64,000 nt of DNA, from positions 1,497,001-1,561,000 of the forward strand of contig NZ_CP062252.1 of assembly GCF_014863605.1 (NCBI RefSeq), in the 5' to 3' direction. Position numbers and translations under genes: made by a program. This document shows, piece after piece, positions 25,386 to 34,879 of this stretch. Position 1 is the stretch's first letter. Each line of letters begins with the position of its first letter. The notes beneath the pieces were generated by a model. The model worked only from the letters and a program-made list of their open reading frames with translations, searched no databases and was not told the DNA's origin. This DNA is from Pseudomonas allokribbensis (GTDB lineage Bacteria > Pseudomonadota > Gammaproteobacteria > Pseudomonadales > Pseudomonadaceae).

Positions 25386-25437
25386 GACCGATCGGTCGAT
25401 CCTGTATGCATCCGCCGAATCGCAGGAGTCGATTCGG
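25386..25437. promoter_or_regulatory. two inverted repeats upstream of yiaY
   Basis: A perfect 12-base palindrome GACCGATCGGTC at 25386-25397 has the form of TetR-family operators. A second repeat CCGAATCG-N7-CGATTCGG at 25415-25437 can form an 8-bp stem just before the ribosome site (CAGGAG at 25445-25450). Both sit in the short gap upstream of yiaY and the divergent DUF4917 gene. Confidence 0.55.
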
Positions 25438-25457
25438 CCCCTGTCAGGAGACGCACC

Positions 25458-26606
25458 ATGAGCAGCACCTTTTTCATTCCCGCAGTAAACATCATGGGCA
25501 GCGGCTGCCTCGACGAGGCGATGAATGCGATCCGCAACTACGGTTTTCGCAAGGCGCTGATCGTCACCGACGCCGGGTTGGCCAAGGCTGGCGTGGCGAC
25601 CATGATCGCCGAGAAACTGGCGATGCAGGACATCGACTCGGTGATCTTCGACGGCGCCAAGCCAAATCCGAGCATTGCCAATGTCGAGGCCGGGCTGGCG
25701 CTGCTCAAGGACAGTCGCTGCGATTTCGTGGTGTCCCTTGGCGGCGGCTCGCCCCACGACTGCGCCAAGGGCATCGCCCTGTGCGCGACCAACGGCGGGC
25801 AGATCCGCGACTATGAAGGCGTCGATCAATCGGCCAAGCCGCAATTGCCGCTGATCGCCATCAACACCACCGCCGGCACAGCCAGCGAGATGACCCGTTT
25901 CTGCATCATCACCGATGAAACCCGCCATGTGAAAATGGCCATCGTCGACCGTAACGTCACGCCGCTGCTGTCGGTCAACGACCCGGCGCTGATGGTCGCC
26001 ATGCCGAAAAGCCTGACCGCTGCCACCGGCATGGACGCACTGACCCACGCGATCGAGGCCTACGTCTCCACCGCCGCCAACCCGATCACCGACGCTTGCG
26101 CCTTGAAGGCGATGACCCTGATCAGCAACAACCTGCGCCTGGCGGTTCGCGACGGCAGCGACCTCGCCGCGCGGGAAAACATGGCCTACGCGCAGTTCCT
26201 CGCCGGCATGGCGTTCAACAATGCATCGCTTGGCTTCGTGCATGCGATGGCGCACCAGTTGGGCGGTTTCTACGATTTGCCTCACGGGGTGTGCAACGCG
26301 GTGCTGTTGCCCCATGTGCAGACGTTCAACGCGCTGGTCTGCGCCGATCGCCTCACCGACGTCGCCCATGCCATGGGCGCCGACATTCGTGGTTTCAGCC
26401 CGGAGGAGGGTGCGCAAGCCGCGATTGCCGCGATCCGTTGCCTGGCCAAGGACGTCGACATCCCCGGTGGCTTGCGTGACCTCGGCGCCAAATGCACCGA
26501 CATCCCGATACTCGCCGCCAACGCCCTGAAAGACGCCTGCGGTTTGACCAACCCACGGGCGGCGGATCAACGGCAGATCGAAGAGATTTTCCGCAGCGCG
26601 TTTTAA
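25458..26606 (+). CDS. yiaY: iron-containing alcohol dehydrogenase
   Basis: 382 residues from the ATG at 25458 with CAGGAG upstream. The protein closely follows E. coli YiaY along its length: STFFIPAVN at the start, the NAD loop [31 protein letters not shown], and the iron ligands in [12 protein letters not shown] and [17 protein letters not shown]. Group III iron ADHs oxidise or reduce short alcohols and aldehydes with NAD; YiaY-type enzymes are also linked to threonine or ethanol metabolism. Its stop overlaps the convergent MFS gene by 4 bases. Palindromes upstream suggest local repression. Confidence 0.88.
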   Translation: MSSTFFIPAVNIMGSGCLDEAMNAIRNYGFRKALIVTDAGLAKAGVATMIAEKLAMQDIDSVIFDGAKPNPSIANVEAGLALLKDSRCDFVVSLGGGSPHDCAKGIALCATNGGQIRDYEGVDQSAKPQLPLIAINTTAGTASEMTRFCIITDETRHVKMAIVDRNVTPLLSVNDPALMVAMPKSLTAATGMDALTHAIEAYVSTAANPITDACALKAMTLISNNLRLAVRDGSDLAARENMAYAQFLAGMAFNNASLGFVHAMAHQLGGFYDLPHGVCNAVLLPHVQTFNALVCADRLTDVAHAMGADIRGFSPEEGAQAAIAAIRCLAKDVDIPGGLRDLGAKCTDIPILAANALKDACGLTNPRAADQRQIEEIFRSAF

Positions 26607-27769
26607 GCGGGCTGGCGACCGGGCGCGAACCTCACGCAGAGCACCGCGCCCAACGCCAGTACACAACACAGCAGCGACAGCGGCCACGCTTGCGGACTGG
26701 CGAACAGGCTGGCCACGGCGCCGATCAGTGCAGCCATCAATTGGTGGATGAAACCGCTCAGGGCCATCGCGTAGGCGCCGGCAATCGGCGCTCCATCGTT
26801 GGCCCGTGACAGGCTGATCGGGTAGTTCAACGACTGGCCGAACACCGCTACGCAGTAAGGCAGCCAAAGCAGCCAGGCCATCGAGCTGGCCAACAGGCTG
26901 CCGGCCAGCATCACCCCACTGCCGGCCATCACCAACCCGACCCCCAGTGTCATCAACCGGTGCTGACCCGTGCGCAAGACAAAGCGATTGACCGCCAACG
27001 CGCCCAGAAAATACGCCGCACTGATCGGCCAGCCCAACAGCCCATATTCGGTCGTTGTCCAACCGAGCGGGCCTTGCAGAATCAACGGCGCAGCGCTGTT
27101 GAACGCGATGATCACGCCATAACCCAGACCGCCCGCGAGCGCCGGCAGAAGAAACGCCCGACAGGTCAGAATCCTTCCGTAGACCGCCCAGGGCGACGCG
27201 GTTGCGGGTGCCTCGACAAGCTCCGGAAAATTCAGGCGCGAGACAATCGCGGCCATCAACAGACTGACCGCACCCAGCAGATAAAAGATCGCCTGCCAGC
27301 CCAGCGTCACCTGAATGAGCGAGCCGGCGTATTGCCCGATGCCGAGCGCGACAACGAACGAAATCGAAATCCACGACAGCGCCTTCGCCAGCAGATCGCC
27401 CCGGAAACTGTCACGAATCAGCACCCGCGCCATCACCGAAATGCCGCTGGCGCCGATCCCCTGAAGCAGGCGCATCAGCAGGAACGACTCCAGTGTCGAG
27501 CCCAGCGGCAGCACCAGATTCGCCAGCCCATAAATCCCCAGCGCCGCCAACAGCACCGGTTTACGGCCGATGCGCTGCGCCAGACTGCCCCAGAGCAGCA
27601 TCGGCAGCGCCATGCCGATCAGGTACAGCGACAAGCCCCAGGCCACCTGCGGTGCATCGACCTGCAAGTGCCCGGCGATCTGTGGCAACGCCGGCAGGTA
27701 AATGCTCATGCCCAGTTGGGCGAGAAACACGGTGGAGCAGGTGATGAGCAGGATGAGGCTGGGGTTCAT
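26603..27769 (-). CDS. MFS exporter, Bcr/CflA type
   Basis: 388 residues, 12 hydrophobic segments. [20 protein letters not shown] is the loop 2-3 motif, and [20 protein letters not shown] is the drug-exporter motif C region of Bcr/CflA transporters. It starts 17 bases after the oxoamine-synthase-family gene on the same strand, so the two form an operon in which this protein would export the product of the enzyme. A role in drug efflux alone is the alternative. Confidence 0.82.
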   Translation of the reverse strand: MNPSLILLITCSTVFLAQLGMSIYLPALPQIAGHLQVDAPQVAWGLSLYLIGMALPMLLWGSLAQRIGRKPVLLAALGIYGLANLVLPLGSTLESFLLMRLLQGIGASGISVMARVLIRDSFRGDLLAKALSWISISFVVALGIGQYAGSLIQVTLGWQAIFYLLGAVSLLMAAIVSRLNFPELVEAPATASPWAVYGRILTCRAFLLPALAGGLGYGVIIAFNSAAPLILQGPLGWTTTEYGLLGWPISAAYFLGALAVNRFVLRTGQHRLMTLGVGLVMAGSGVMLAGSLLASSMAWLLWLPYCVAVFGQSLNYPISLSRANDGAPIAGAYAMALSGFIHQLMAALIGAVASLFASPQAWPLSLLCCVLALGAVLCVRFAPGRQPA

Positions 27770-27786
27770 GAGTCGTCCGTGAAGGT

Positions 27787-29022
27787 TCAGCGGTCGCGAT
27801 GGCCGCTGTGAGTCAGTAACAATCCGGTGATCAAATCACAGAAGTGGTGGATCAGTGTCGATTCCATGTCGGCGCGCAGCGTAACGCGGATCGCGGCTTT
27901 ACCTTGAGCCACCACCGGGAAAAATACCGCGCTGGTGAAAAAGCCGTGTTCGGCCAGTTCGATGGCAATTCGAGTGGCCAGGGCGGCCTCGCCGCAGTTG
28001 ATCAGGCGGATGGCCATGGGGCTGCCGTGTTGTTCGGTGCTCAGCAGGCTGTCGAACAGGCGAATATTGGCCTGGAGCCGAATCTGCAATGCACGCAGCT
28101 CTGCACTGCGATGCAGTTGGATCGACGCCAGACCCGCACCAATGGCAGCGCAATTGAGGCTTTGCGACCAATTGCTCGGACCGCCGTAACGCTGGATCAA
28201 TTTTTTCTGGCGCTGATTGCCGAGCATCACCAGACCGCCGCTGGCACCGAACGACTTGGCCAGCGAAGCGACGATCAGGCAATCCTCTTCCAGCGCCGGC
28301 ATTCTTGGCCGTACAAGGCCGGCGCCGTTGCTGCCGACCGCCGACAACGCGTGGGAGTCATCGAGATATAGAAACAAGCCATAACGTTCCTTCAGGTACA
28401 GCAGACCGTCCAGATTTGCCACGCCACCCATGCTGTAGGCACCGTCGGCGATGTAGGCGACGGTGGAGTGGCGTTGGCACACCGATTCGAGAAAATCCAT
28501 GTCGTTGTGGGGCGATGTCAGCACTTGAGTTTCATCGGCGCAGCTGGCTTTCAGGTGATGCATCGAATAGTGGGCCAGGCGATCGAACACCATCACCGGC
28601 GGGCGGTTTTGCGTGAACACGCCACTGGCCAGCAACGGCAGGATGCCGGCACTCGCGGCGCTGCAGGACAGACTGCTCAGACACACCGCGCCAAACAAGT
28701 GCGACAGCTCGCTTTCGTATTGATCGAGCAGCGCCAGCTTGCAGCGATTTTTCGAGTTGGCTACGCGCAGTGTGCCGGTTTCCCGAAGGGCCGATATGGC
28801 ACCTTCAAGCAGGGCCGGGTGGTGGTCGAGGCCCAGATAGGACGTGGTGCAAAAGTGATGGAACTGGCGCCCGTGTTGATCGAGCAAGTGGTTGCAGCCT
28901 TTGACCTCGACATTGAGAGCCGCGACTTTTCCGGCTTCGGCAGCCTCCCAGTCGTGGTCTGCCAGCGCGATGACTTTGCGATAGTTGGAGAAGGTGTTGA
29001 GGGAATCCGTCAGATGATTCAA
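27787..29022 (-). CDS. alpha-oxoamine synthase family PLP enzyme (AONS/KBL/CqsA-like)
   Basis: 411 residues if translation starts at the TTG at 29022, which has a perfect AAGGAG site 7 bases upstream; an in-frame ATG at 29052 has none. PLP fold type I signs are FDRLAHYSMH (ring-stacking histidine), YLDDSHALSAVGSNGAG (the D-x-H pair) and the Schiff-base lysine in VASLAKSFGASGG. This lysine block reads more like the CqsA autoinducer synthase than biotin-pathway BioF. Family members condense an amino acid with an acyl thioester to give an amino ketone. No biotin or heme genes are near. With the downstream exporter this looks like a small-molecule synthesis and export operon. Confidence 0.8.
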   Translation of the reverse strand: MNHLTDSLNTFSNYRKVIALADHDWEAAEAGKVAALNVEVKGCNHLLDQHGRQFHHFCTTSYLGLDHHPALLEGAISALRETGTLRVANSKNRCKLALLDQYESELSHLFGAVCLSSLSCSAASAGILPLLASGVFTQNRPPVMVFDRLAHYSMHHLKASCADETQVLTSPHNDMDFLESVCQRHSTVAYIADGAYSMGGVANLDGLLYLKERYGLFLYLDDSHALSAVGSNGAGLVRPRMPALEEDCLIVASLAKSFGASGGLVMLGNQRQKKLIQRYGGPSNWSQSLNCAAIGAGLASIQLHRSAELRALQIRLQANIRLFDSLLSTEQHGSPMAIRLINCGEAALATRIAIELAEHGFFTSAVFFPVVAQGKAAIRVTLRADMESTLIHHFCDLITGLLLTHSGHRDR

Positions 29023-29231
29023 AGGCAGCTCTCCTTGAGCATGGCAATCCATGGGGTGTTTCAATTTGTGTGTGTTGCCAGACTTTAAAGAGAGCTTTGC
29101 AGGGTCAGAATCGGCTGTATCCGATAGTGCTGAGGGCTGTTGGAGTTTTGTTTGTAGGGCGATGCCTCGCCGGGTTGTAAGGCGATGAAATGCCCGACAA
29201 CCCTTAGAGTGAAGGGCTTACCTTTGCCCTG

Positions 29232-29720
29232 TTATCCGACGGCTGCGGCGCTCTTTTCCAGCGCCGGGGAAAACTGGATCAGCACCACGCCCGCCATCAA
29301 CAGCACCGCGCCGAATACCCGAGACAATGTGAGTTGCTTCTCCAGCAGCCCGAACAACCCGAAGTGGTCCAGCACCATCGACGCCAGCACTTGTCCGGCC
29401 AACGCGAGCGCGACAAACCCCGATGCCCCGAGTTTCGGCACCAACACCACCGCCAATGCCACAAAACACACCCCGAACGCGCCACCGGCCCACATCCACA
29501 GCGGCGCCTTGCCGATGAACGCCAGTGATGGCAACGGTAATCGCAGCGCGACGATCACCGGCAACAACACCAGAACGCTGACCAGCAATGACGCCAATGT
29601 CGCCCACAACGGATGGCCCAGGCCCCGGGCCAGATTGGTGTTGATCGCACTTTGAAAAGGCACCACCGCCCCGGCCAATACCGCCAGCAACAACAGACCG
29701 GCCCACTGCAACGTACTCAT
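29232..29720 (-). CDS. YdcZ/DUF606 family DMT transporter
   Basis: 162 residues with five hydrophobic helices: LLLLAVLAGAVVPFQSAINT, LASLLVSVLVLLPVIVAL, WAGGAFGVCFVALAVVLVP, ASGFVALALAGQVLASMVLD and FGAVLLMAGVVLI. The half-size five-helix layout and PFQSAINTNLARG are typical of YdcZ proteins, which probably dimerise as exporters. GGAG precedes the ATG. It is divergent from a LysR regulator, its likely controller, with a 78-base shared promoter gap. Confidence 0.85.
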   Translation of the reverse strand: MSTLQWAGLLLLAVLAGAVVPFQSAINTNLARGLGHPLWATLASLLVSVLVLLPVIVALRLPLPSLAFIGKAPLWMWAGGAFGVCFVALAVVLVPKLGASGFVALALAGQVLASMVLDHFGLFGLLEKQLTLSRVFGAVLLMAGVVLIQFSPALEKSAAAVG

Positions 29721-29798
29721 GATCGTTCTCCAGCAAGGTTTTGCTGGACTCTAGGGTATTCGTCGCGCAGATTTAAATTCTGTTTTGTCATCCGGAAC

Positions 29799-30710
29799 AT
29801 GCATCAGATGAATGATCTTCGGCGCATCGACCTCAACCTGCTGGTGATCCTCGACGCCTTGCTCAGCGAGCAGCACGTCACCCGCGCCGCCGAGCGTCTG
29901 CACTTGAGTCAACCGGCGGTCAGCCATGCGTTGGCCCGACTGCGTGACTTGCTCGGTGATCCATTGCTGGTGCGGGCCGGTTCGGGGCTGGCGCCCACCG
30001 CTCGGGCGCTGGAACTGGTGGCGCCGCTGGCCGAGGCCCTGGCCCAGGTGCAATCGCTGCTGGCGCCCAACACCTTTGACCCGGCCAGCGCGCGCCGGAC
30101 CTTTCGGCTTGCGATGTCGGACTACGGCGCGGCGATCATCCTGCCTCGCCTGATTCGTACATTGCGCGCGGAAGCGCCGGGCATCGACCTGCAAATCAGC
30201 CATGCCAGCCGCGAAGGCATGGTCGAAGGTTTGCTCAACGGCGACATCGACCTCGCTGCCGGTGTGCTCCCGGAACTCCCCGGCGAATTGCACAGCACGC
30301 CGCTGTTCGAGGAGCGCTACGTCTGCCTGCTGGATCGCCAGAGCCTTCCCGCCGGAGGTGTTCTCGACCTGCCAACCTACCTTTCCCGTCCGCACGTTCT
30401 GCTGGAAATGCGCGGCAGCGGCACCCCGGAAATCGAACGCACCCTGACCGCCCTGCGTGAGCGCCGCCGTGTCGCCATCAGCCTGCCGCACTGGAGCGTT
30501 GCGCCGCAGTTCATCAGCGGCACGGATCTGATCCTGACCGTGGCTTCGCGGGCGTTGAACGATATTGATGAAGAGGCACTGATCATCGTGCCGCCGCCGT
30601 TCGAGATCGCGCCGTTCACCTTTGTCTCGGCGTGGCACAAGCGGCGGGGTGGGGATCAGGCGTTGAACTGGTTGAATCGGCGGATCGGGGAGGGGATAGT
30701 GCGCGGCTGA
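29799..30710 (+). CDS. LysR family transcriptional regulator
   Basis: 303 residues from the ATG at 29799; the ATG at 29808 (MNDLRRIDLNLL) is an equal alternative. The N-terminal helix-turn-helix is clear: LNLLVILDALLSEQHVTRAA then LSQPAVSHALARLRDLLGDP. The effector domain follows (TFRLAMSDYGAAIILPRLI, then GDIDLAAGVLPELPGELHS), of the NodD/SyrM-like subgroup. It is divergent from the ydcZ-type gene and most likely regulates it; the effector is unknown. Confidence 0.88.
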   Translation: MHQMNDLRRIDLNLLVILDALLSEQHVTRAAERLHLSQPAVSHALARLRDLLGDPLLVRAGSGLAPTARALELVAPLAEALAQVQSLLAPNTFDPASARRTFRLAMSDYGAAIILPRLIRTLRAEAPGIDLQISHASREGMVEGLLNGDIDLAAGVLPELPGELHSTPLFEERYVCLLDRQSLPAGGVLDLPTYLSRPHVLLEMRGSGTPEIERTLTALRERRRVAISLPHWSVAPQFISGTDLILTVASRALNDIDEEALIIVPPPFEIAPFTFVSAWHKRRGGDQALNWLNRRIGEGIVRG

Positions 30711-30730
30711 AAAACATCGAGGAGCGGGGC

Positions 30731-31462
30731 GTGACAGTGAAGTCTGGGGTTATTGGGTGTATGGCGCTTTGCGGCGCGTTGATGGCGGGGCAGGTGTTGG
30801 CTGATTGTGTGCCTGCGCCGGTGGCTAACGAGCGGGATTTTTCTGTTTGCAAGGAGTGGCCGGCGTATCCCGGGCTGATCATCAACGCCAAATCGGAGCG
30901 CGTCGATGCACCTGAAAATACCGAGATGATCGCTTCCTACGATTTGGATGTGTCTGTTCTGAAAGACGGCCAAACGGATCCGATTGCAACTCATCACCAG
31001 GCTTCTGCCTTCAAAACAGATGGCATAGCGTTCCGGGAACTTGCGCTCGATACGGCTCGATACACGCTCGCCCCTGATCTTCGAGCTTTTGGAGTCCGGG
31101 TGCAGTTCACCAACGGATCTCGCCTCATTCCGCTTGAAGAAACGCATCTCTCTCTTTATGTGAGAGACGGCGCCAAGTTGCGCCCCGTCCTGCAGCGATT
31201 AGTGGTTTATCAGTACGGCGGCGAATGGGACGGTGAATGCACCGGCGAGCGATATGAGACAACCAGAACGCTAGAAATCGCCAAGACCAGCTCCCATGGT
31301 TATGCCGACCTGATTATCAAAACCCGACAGACAGGGACGACCAATGTCGTCGAAGGCGATGCTTGTGAAGACAAGACCAGTGTCGGCAGCCCTGAACTGA
31401 CAACCCTTCGCTACGATGGAAAATCATACGTCTTGCCTAAAGGTTTCCAGGCGATCGAGTGA
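30731..31462 (+). CDS. exported four-cysteine protein of unknown function, paralogue 1
   Basis: 243 residues from the GTG at 30731, which has GAGGAG upstream; the longer in-frame reading from 30632 overlaps the LysR gene and is rejected. A signal peptide ends QVLAD. The mature protein has two cysteines near the start (ADC and VCKEWPAYPG) and two in the second half (GECTGE and GDACEDK). It shares the block DTARYTLAPDLRAFGVR, then YVRDGAKLRPVL, with the next gene. I do not recognise the family. The pair is clearly a tandem duplication of a periplasmic or secreted protein. Confidence 0.75.
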   Translation: MTVKSGVIGCMALCGALMAGQVLADCVPAPVANERDFSVCKEWPAYPGLIINAKSERVDAPENTEMIASYDLDVSVLKDGQTDPIATHHQASAFKTDGIAFRELALDTARYTLAPDLRAFGVRVQFTNGSRLIPLEETHLSLYVRDGAKLRPVLQRLVVYQYGGEWDGECTGERYETTRTLEIAKTSSHGYADLIIKTRQTGTTNVVEGDACEDKTSVGSPELTTLRYDGKSYVLPKGFQAIE

Positions 31463-31497
31463 TACAGAACCAACGCGACTCTTATCAAGGAAGAACA

Positions 31498-32217
31498 ATG
31501 CTCACCCCAACCCGACTTTTCATCGCCCTCGGTTTTCTGGCCATCACCACTCAGGCCCACGCCGCCTGTGAGGTAAAGAAATTCGACGGTCACTCCCTGT
31601 CACGCTGCAAAGTGTGGCCGGCCTTCCCGGACAAGGCGATCTCGGTGAAGTCCACGTTCGTGTCCGACTCCGAAGGTGACCACGACGGTGTGTTCGACCT
31701 GGAGCTGTCGCTCCTCAACGCTTCCGACGCCAAACCGCTGGCGACTTACGTAAAGCCTGGCGCCTACAATTCCGACGCGATCAGCTTCAATGACTTGAAG
31801 ATCGATACCGCTCGATACCGTCTGGCGTCGGACGTTCGCGCCTTTGGCCTGCGTTCGGATTTCGCCGACCATCTCTCAAGAGCCAATCCCTACGCGAAAA
31901 CCGATCTGGCGCTGTATGTACGTGAAGGCAGCAAGTTGCGGCCGGTGCTGGAAGGTCTGGTCATTCGCAAGGAGTTTGGTGAGGGTAGCGGTGAGTGCGA
32001 CACCAAGGACACGAAAATCCTCAGAAGCGTGGAAATCGGCTCGTCCAGCCATAACGGTTTCGCTGATCTGATCGTTTCCTCAAGTGGTGTGGTGTACACA
32101 TCGACCCAGTCAGGCAAAGAGTGCGTTTCCAAAACCACTAACCTGAAGAACACCCAAATCACCCTGACCTACGATGGCAAGCAATACCTCGTCCCCGAAG
32201 ACCTCCGAGGTTACTGA
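31498..32217 (+). CDS. exported four-cysteine protein of unknown function, paralogue 2
   Basis: 239 residues, ribosome site AAGGAAG. A signal peptide ends QAHAA. Cysteines at AACEV and SRCKVWPAFP and later at GECDTK and KECVSK match those of the upstream paralogue, as do DTARYRLASDVRAFGLR and LYVREGSKLRPVLEGLVIR. Divergence is substantial, so the duplication is not recent. The downstream fosA gene starts 3 bases after the stop, which suggests readthrough or an operon. Function is unknown. Confidence 0.78.
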   Translation: MLTPTRLFIALGFLAITTQAHAACEVKKFDGHSLSRCKVWPAFPDKAISVKSTFVSDSEGDHDGVFDLELSLLNASDAKPLATYVKPGAYNSDAISFNDLKIDTARYRLASDVRAFGLRSDFADHLSRANPYAKTDLALYVREGSKLRPVLEGLVIRKEFGEGSGECDTKDTKILRSVEIGSSSHNGFADLIVSSSGVVYTSTQSGKECVSKTTNLKNTQITLTYDGKQYLVPEDLRGY

Positions 32218-32220
32218 CCG

Positions 32221-32637
32221 ATGCTCACCGGCCTCAACCACCTGACCCTCGCCGTCACCGACCTGGATCGCAGCCTCGCGTTCTACCGCGACGTGCTGCG
32301 CTTGCGGGTCGAGGCCACGTGGGACGCCGGTGCCTACCTGTCGCTCCCTGGATTGTGGTTGTGCCTGTCGCTCGACGCGCAACGCAAATCCGAGCCCGCC
32401 GCCGAGTACACCCATTACGCCTTCAGCCTCGACGCAGCGGACTTTCCACGGTTCGTGCAAAAGCTTCGCGCCGCGAACGTGCAGGAATGGCGCGACAACC
32501 GCAGCGAAGGTGCGTCGTTCTACTTCCTCGATCCGGACGGCCACAAGCTCGAAGCGCATGTTGGCGATCTGGCCTCGCGACTGGCCGCATGTCGGCAAAA
32601 GCCCTACGCAGGCATGCGTTTTTTCAACGAGTCGTGA
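32221..32637 (+). CDS. fosA: fosfomycin glutathione transferase FosA
   Basis: 138 residues of the VOC fold. Metal ligands H7 (GLNHLTLAV), H65 (YTHYAF) and E111 (KLEAHVGDL) are all in place, as is the phosphate/fosfomycin loop [18 protein letters not shown] and the C-terminal [10 protein letters not shown]. Length and motifs match chromosomal FosA of P. aeruginosa. The cytoplasmic enzyme adds glutathione to fosfomycin using manganese and potassium. It follows the secreted paralogue gene by 3 bases, an unusual pairing that may be fortuitous. Confidence 0.92.
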   Translation: MLTGLNHLTLAVTDLDRSLAFYRDVLRLRVEATWDAGAYLSLPGLWLCLSLDAQRKSEPAAEYTHYAFSLDAADFPRFVQKLRAANVQEWRDNRSEGASFYFLDPDGHKLEAHVGDLASRLAACRQKPYAGMRFFNES

Positions 32638-32697
32638 ATATTCACAAACCGCTGGGATAGACTGGCGGCCACGTTTTCCGGCACTTGCAGGTTTTCC

Positions 32698-33336
32698 ATG
32701 ACTCCATCGTTGCTTATGGCCGTGCTGGCCTCGGGTTTCATCTACGGCATCACGCCGGGGCCGGGTGTGCTGGCGGTGTTCGGCATCGGCGCTGCGCGGG
32801 GCCGACGGGCCGGGGCGGGGTTCCTGTGCGGGCATCTGCTGGGCGATGTGATCTGGTGCAGCACGGCGTTGATTGCGATTGTCGGCGCCCGGGAAATCGG
32901 CAGTACCGCGTTCGATGTGCTCGGTGTACTCAGCGGTCTGTACCTGTTCTGGCTCGGCTGGCGCGCCGTGCGGGCCAAACGCAGCAACGGCGATCAGCCA
33001 CAGGGCGCTGCGCGTCAGCCGTTCTGGCACGGCATCCTGTTCGGGCTGACCAACCCCAAGGCCTACCCGGTGGCAGTGGCGACGTTCACCGCGCTGCTGT
33101 CGAGCCGCGCCGAACTGCTCAACTGGTCGATGCTGCCGATGCTGATCGCTTTGAGCTTCCTCGGTGGATTGCTCGCCTACGCTATTCTCATTGGCATTGT
33201 CGGCGCCCGACAGGTGCGCACGCTGTATCAGCGCCATGAACTGGCCATCACCCGGTTGTGCGGGGTAATGTTTATCGGTTTCGCCATCAACGCCCTGGTG
33301 CATGCGCTACCGGGGCTGATGCCGAACAAGACTTGA
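32698..33336 (+). CDS. LysE/RhtB family exporter
   Basis: 212 residues with six hydrophobic segments. The N-terminal GITPGPGVLAVFGIGAARGR and HGILFGLTNPKAYPVAVATF are the two characteristic family motifs. Members export amino acids or related compounds; the substrate is not predictable. A perfect 12-base palindrome GTGAATATTCAC (32634-32645) lies just upstream, over the fosA stop, and could be a regulator site. Only a weak AGG ribosome site is visible. Confidence 0.85.
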   Translation: MTPSLLMAVLASGFIYGITPGPGVLAVFGIGAARGRRAGAGFLCGHLLGDVIWCSTALIAIVGAREIGSTAFDVLGVLSGLYLFWLGWRAVRAKRSNGDQPQGAARQPFWHGILFGLTNPKAYPVAVATFTALLSSRAELLNWSMLPMLIALSFLGGLLAYAILIGIVGARQVRTLYQRHELAITRLCGVMFIGFAINALVHALPGLMPNKT

Positions 33337-33413
33337 ATGTGATCGCTGGGATGCGAGGTCGAGGTCAGGGACGGTTGATCAGTGCTGCATTGCCCGGACA
33401 CCCACGCTGAACC

Positions 33414-34763
33414 ATGGAAAGTCGAAATTCTGCACCGTTGGCGAGTTATATCGATCTGTTGCTGGACGCCGTGTGCGCAGTCGACAAGCAGGGTCGTTTC
33501 GTTTTTGTCAGCGCGGCCTGCGAGCGGATTCTCGGCTATACGCCTGACGAACTGATCGGCCAGTCGATGATCGACTACGTCTATCCCGCCGACCGTGAAC
33601 GCACCTTGTCCGCCGCCAGTGACATCATGGGCGGCGAGCCCAAGCACAATTTCGAAAACCGCTACGTGCGCAAGGACGGCAGCGTCGTGCACATTCTGTG
33701 GTCGGCGCGCTGGTCTGAAGTCGATCAACTGCGCATTGCCGTGGCTCGGGACATCACCGAGCGCAAACTCGCCGAATCCCGTCAGGCGGCGTTGTATGCG
33801 ATCTCCGAAGCGGCGCATGCGGCGGAGGATCTGCTGGCGCTGTTCAAGCGCATTCACATGATTATTGGCGAGTGGTTGCCGGCGCTGAATTTCTCCGTGG
33901 CGCTGTACGACGAACACTGCGCACAGCTGAATTTTCCCTATCACGTCGACGATGACGAGTTGCAACCGGAGCAGCCCGGCACCGTGACCGGTCGGCTGTG
34001 CGCCGAAGTGATCCGCAGCGGTCAGCCGATCCTGCTGACCCCGGATTGCCCGCACGCACCGCCAGGTTTCGAAGCGTTGGTGGCGGGGCAGCAATCGCCA
34101 TGCTGGCTCGGCGTGCCGCTGAACTCGAAGAACGGCACCATCGGCGCGCTGATCGTCAAAAGCCTGGCCGGCGGCGAGCGCTACACCGAGCGCGACAAGG
34201 AACTGCTGCAATACGTCTGCGCCCAGGTCGCCACGGCCATCGAGCGTCAGCAATTGCACGCCCGTCTGCGGCGCATGGCGCAATACGATCAGTTGACCCA
34301 GTTGCCCAACCGCGAATTGCTGCGTGATCGGCTCAAGGCTGCGCTTGCGGGTGCGCGGGAGCAGTCGGGGTTCATGGCGCTGCTGTATGTCGATCTGGAT
34401 CGCTTCAAACAGGTCAACGACACCTTCGGCCACGCCGTTGGCGACATGCTGCTGCAAACCGTGGCCAACCGCCTCAAGGGCTGCGTACGCGACACCGACA
34501 CCGTGGCGCGCATTGGTGGCGATGAATTCGTGGTGCTGCTGCACAGCGTTCACGCCGCCGAAGATGCCGACAGCGTGGCGGAAAAAATCCGACAGATTCT
34601 GGTGCAACCGATGCGTCTGGACGGGCACAACCTGCACATCGAACCGAGCATCGGCGTCGCCCGTTATCCCGAGCACGGCAGCGAAGAACAGCAACTGTTC
34701 CGCCACGCCGACCAGGCCATGTATGCCGCCAAACGGCAGAATCACCGGGCGCGGGATATCTGA
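33414..34763 (+). CDS. PAS-GAF-GGDEF diguanylate cyclase
   Basis: 449 residues without a signal or membrane helix. A PAS domain covers about 11-118 (FVFVSAACERILGYTPDELI), a GAF domain about 130-280 (LGVPLNSKNGTIGALIVKS), and a GGDEF domain about 288-445. The catalytic loop is intact (RIGGDEF, GGDEF at 368-372) and the inhibitory I-site RxxD is present (R359-D-T-D362) five residues upstream. It should make cyclic di-GMP in response to cytoplasmic signals sensed by PAS/GAF and be feedback-inhibited. No phosphodiesterase is adjacent. Confidence 0.92.
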   Translation: MESRNSAPLASYIDLLLDAVCAVDKQGRFVFVSAACERILGYTPDELIGQSMIDYVYPADRERTLSAASDIMGGEPKHNFENRYVRKDGSVVHILWSARWSEVDQLRIAVARDITERKLAESRQAALYAISEAAHAAEDLLALFKRIHMIIGEWLPALNFSVALYDEHCAQLNFPYHVDDDELQPEQPGTVTGRLCAEVIRSGQPILLTPDCPHAPPGFEALVAGQQSPCWLGVPLNSKNGTIGALIVKSLAGGERYTERDKELLQYVCAQVATAIERQQLHARLRRMAQYDQLTQLPNRELLRDRLKAALAGAREQSGFMALLYVDLDRFKQVNDTFGHAVGDMLLQTVANRLKGCVRDTDTVARIGGDEFVVLLHSVHAAEDADSVAEKIRQILVQPMRLDGHNLHIEPSIGVARYPEHGSEEQQLFRHADQAMYAAKRQNHRARDI

Positions 34764-34879
34764 CTGACATCATCCGTTCGTCGCGGCAACGGCAACTTTT
34801 CTAAACCTTTGGCGGCTGGCGAATTCTCAATCCAGGCGGGCAGCAGCTCGCTACGATCAATACCAAGAGGTAGAGAATC

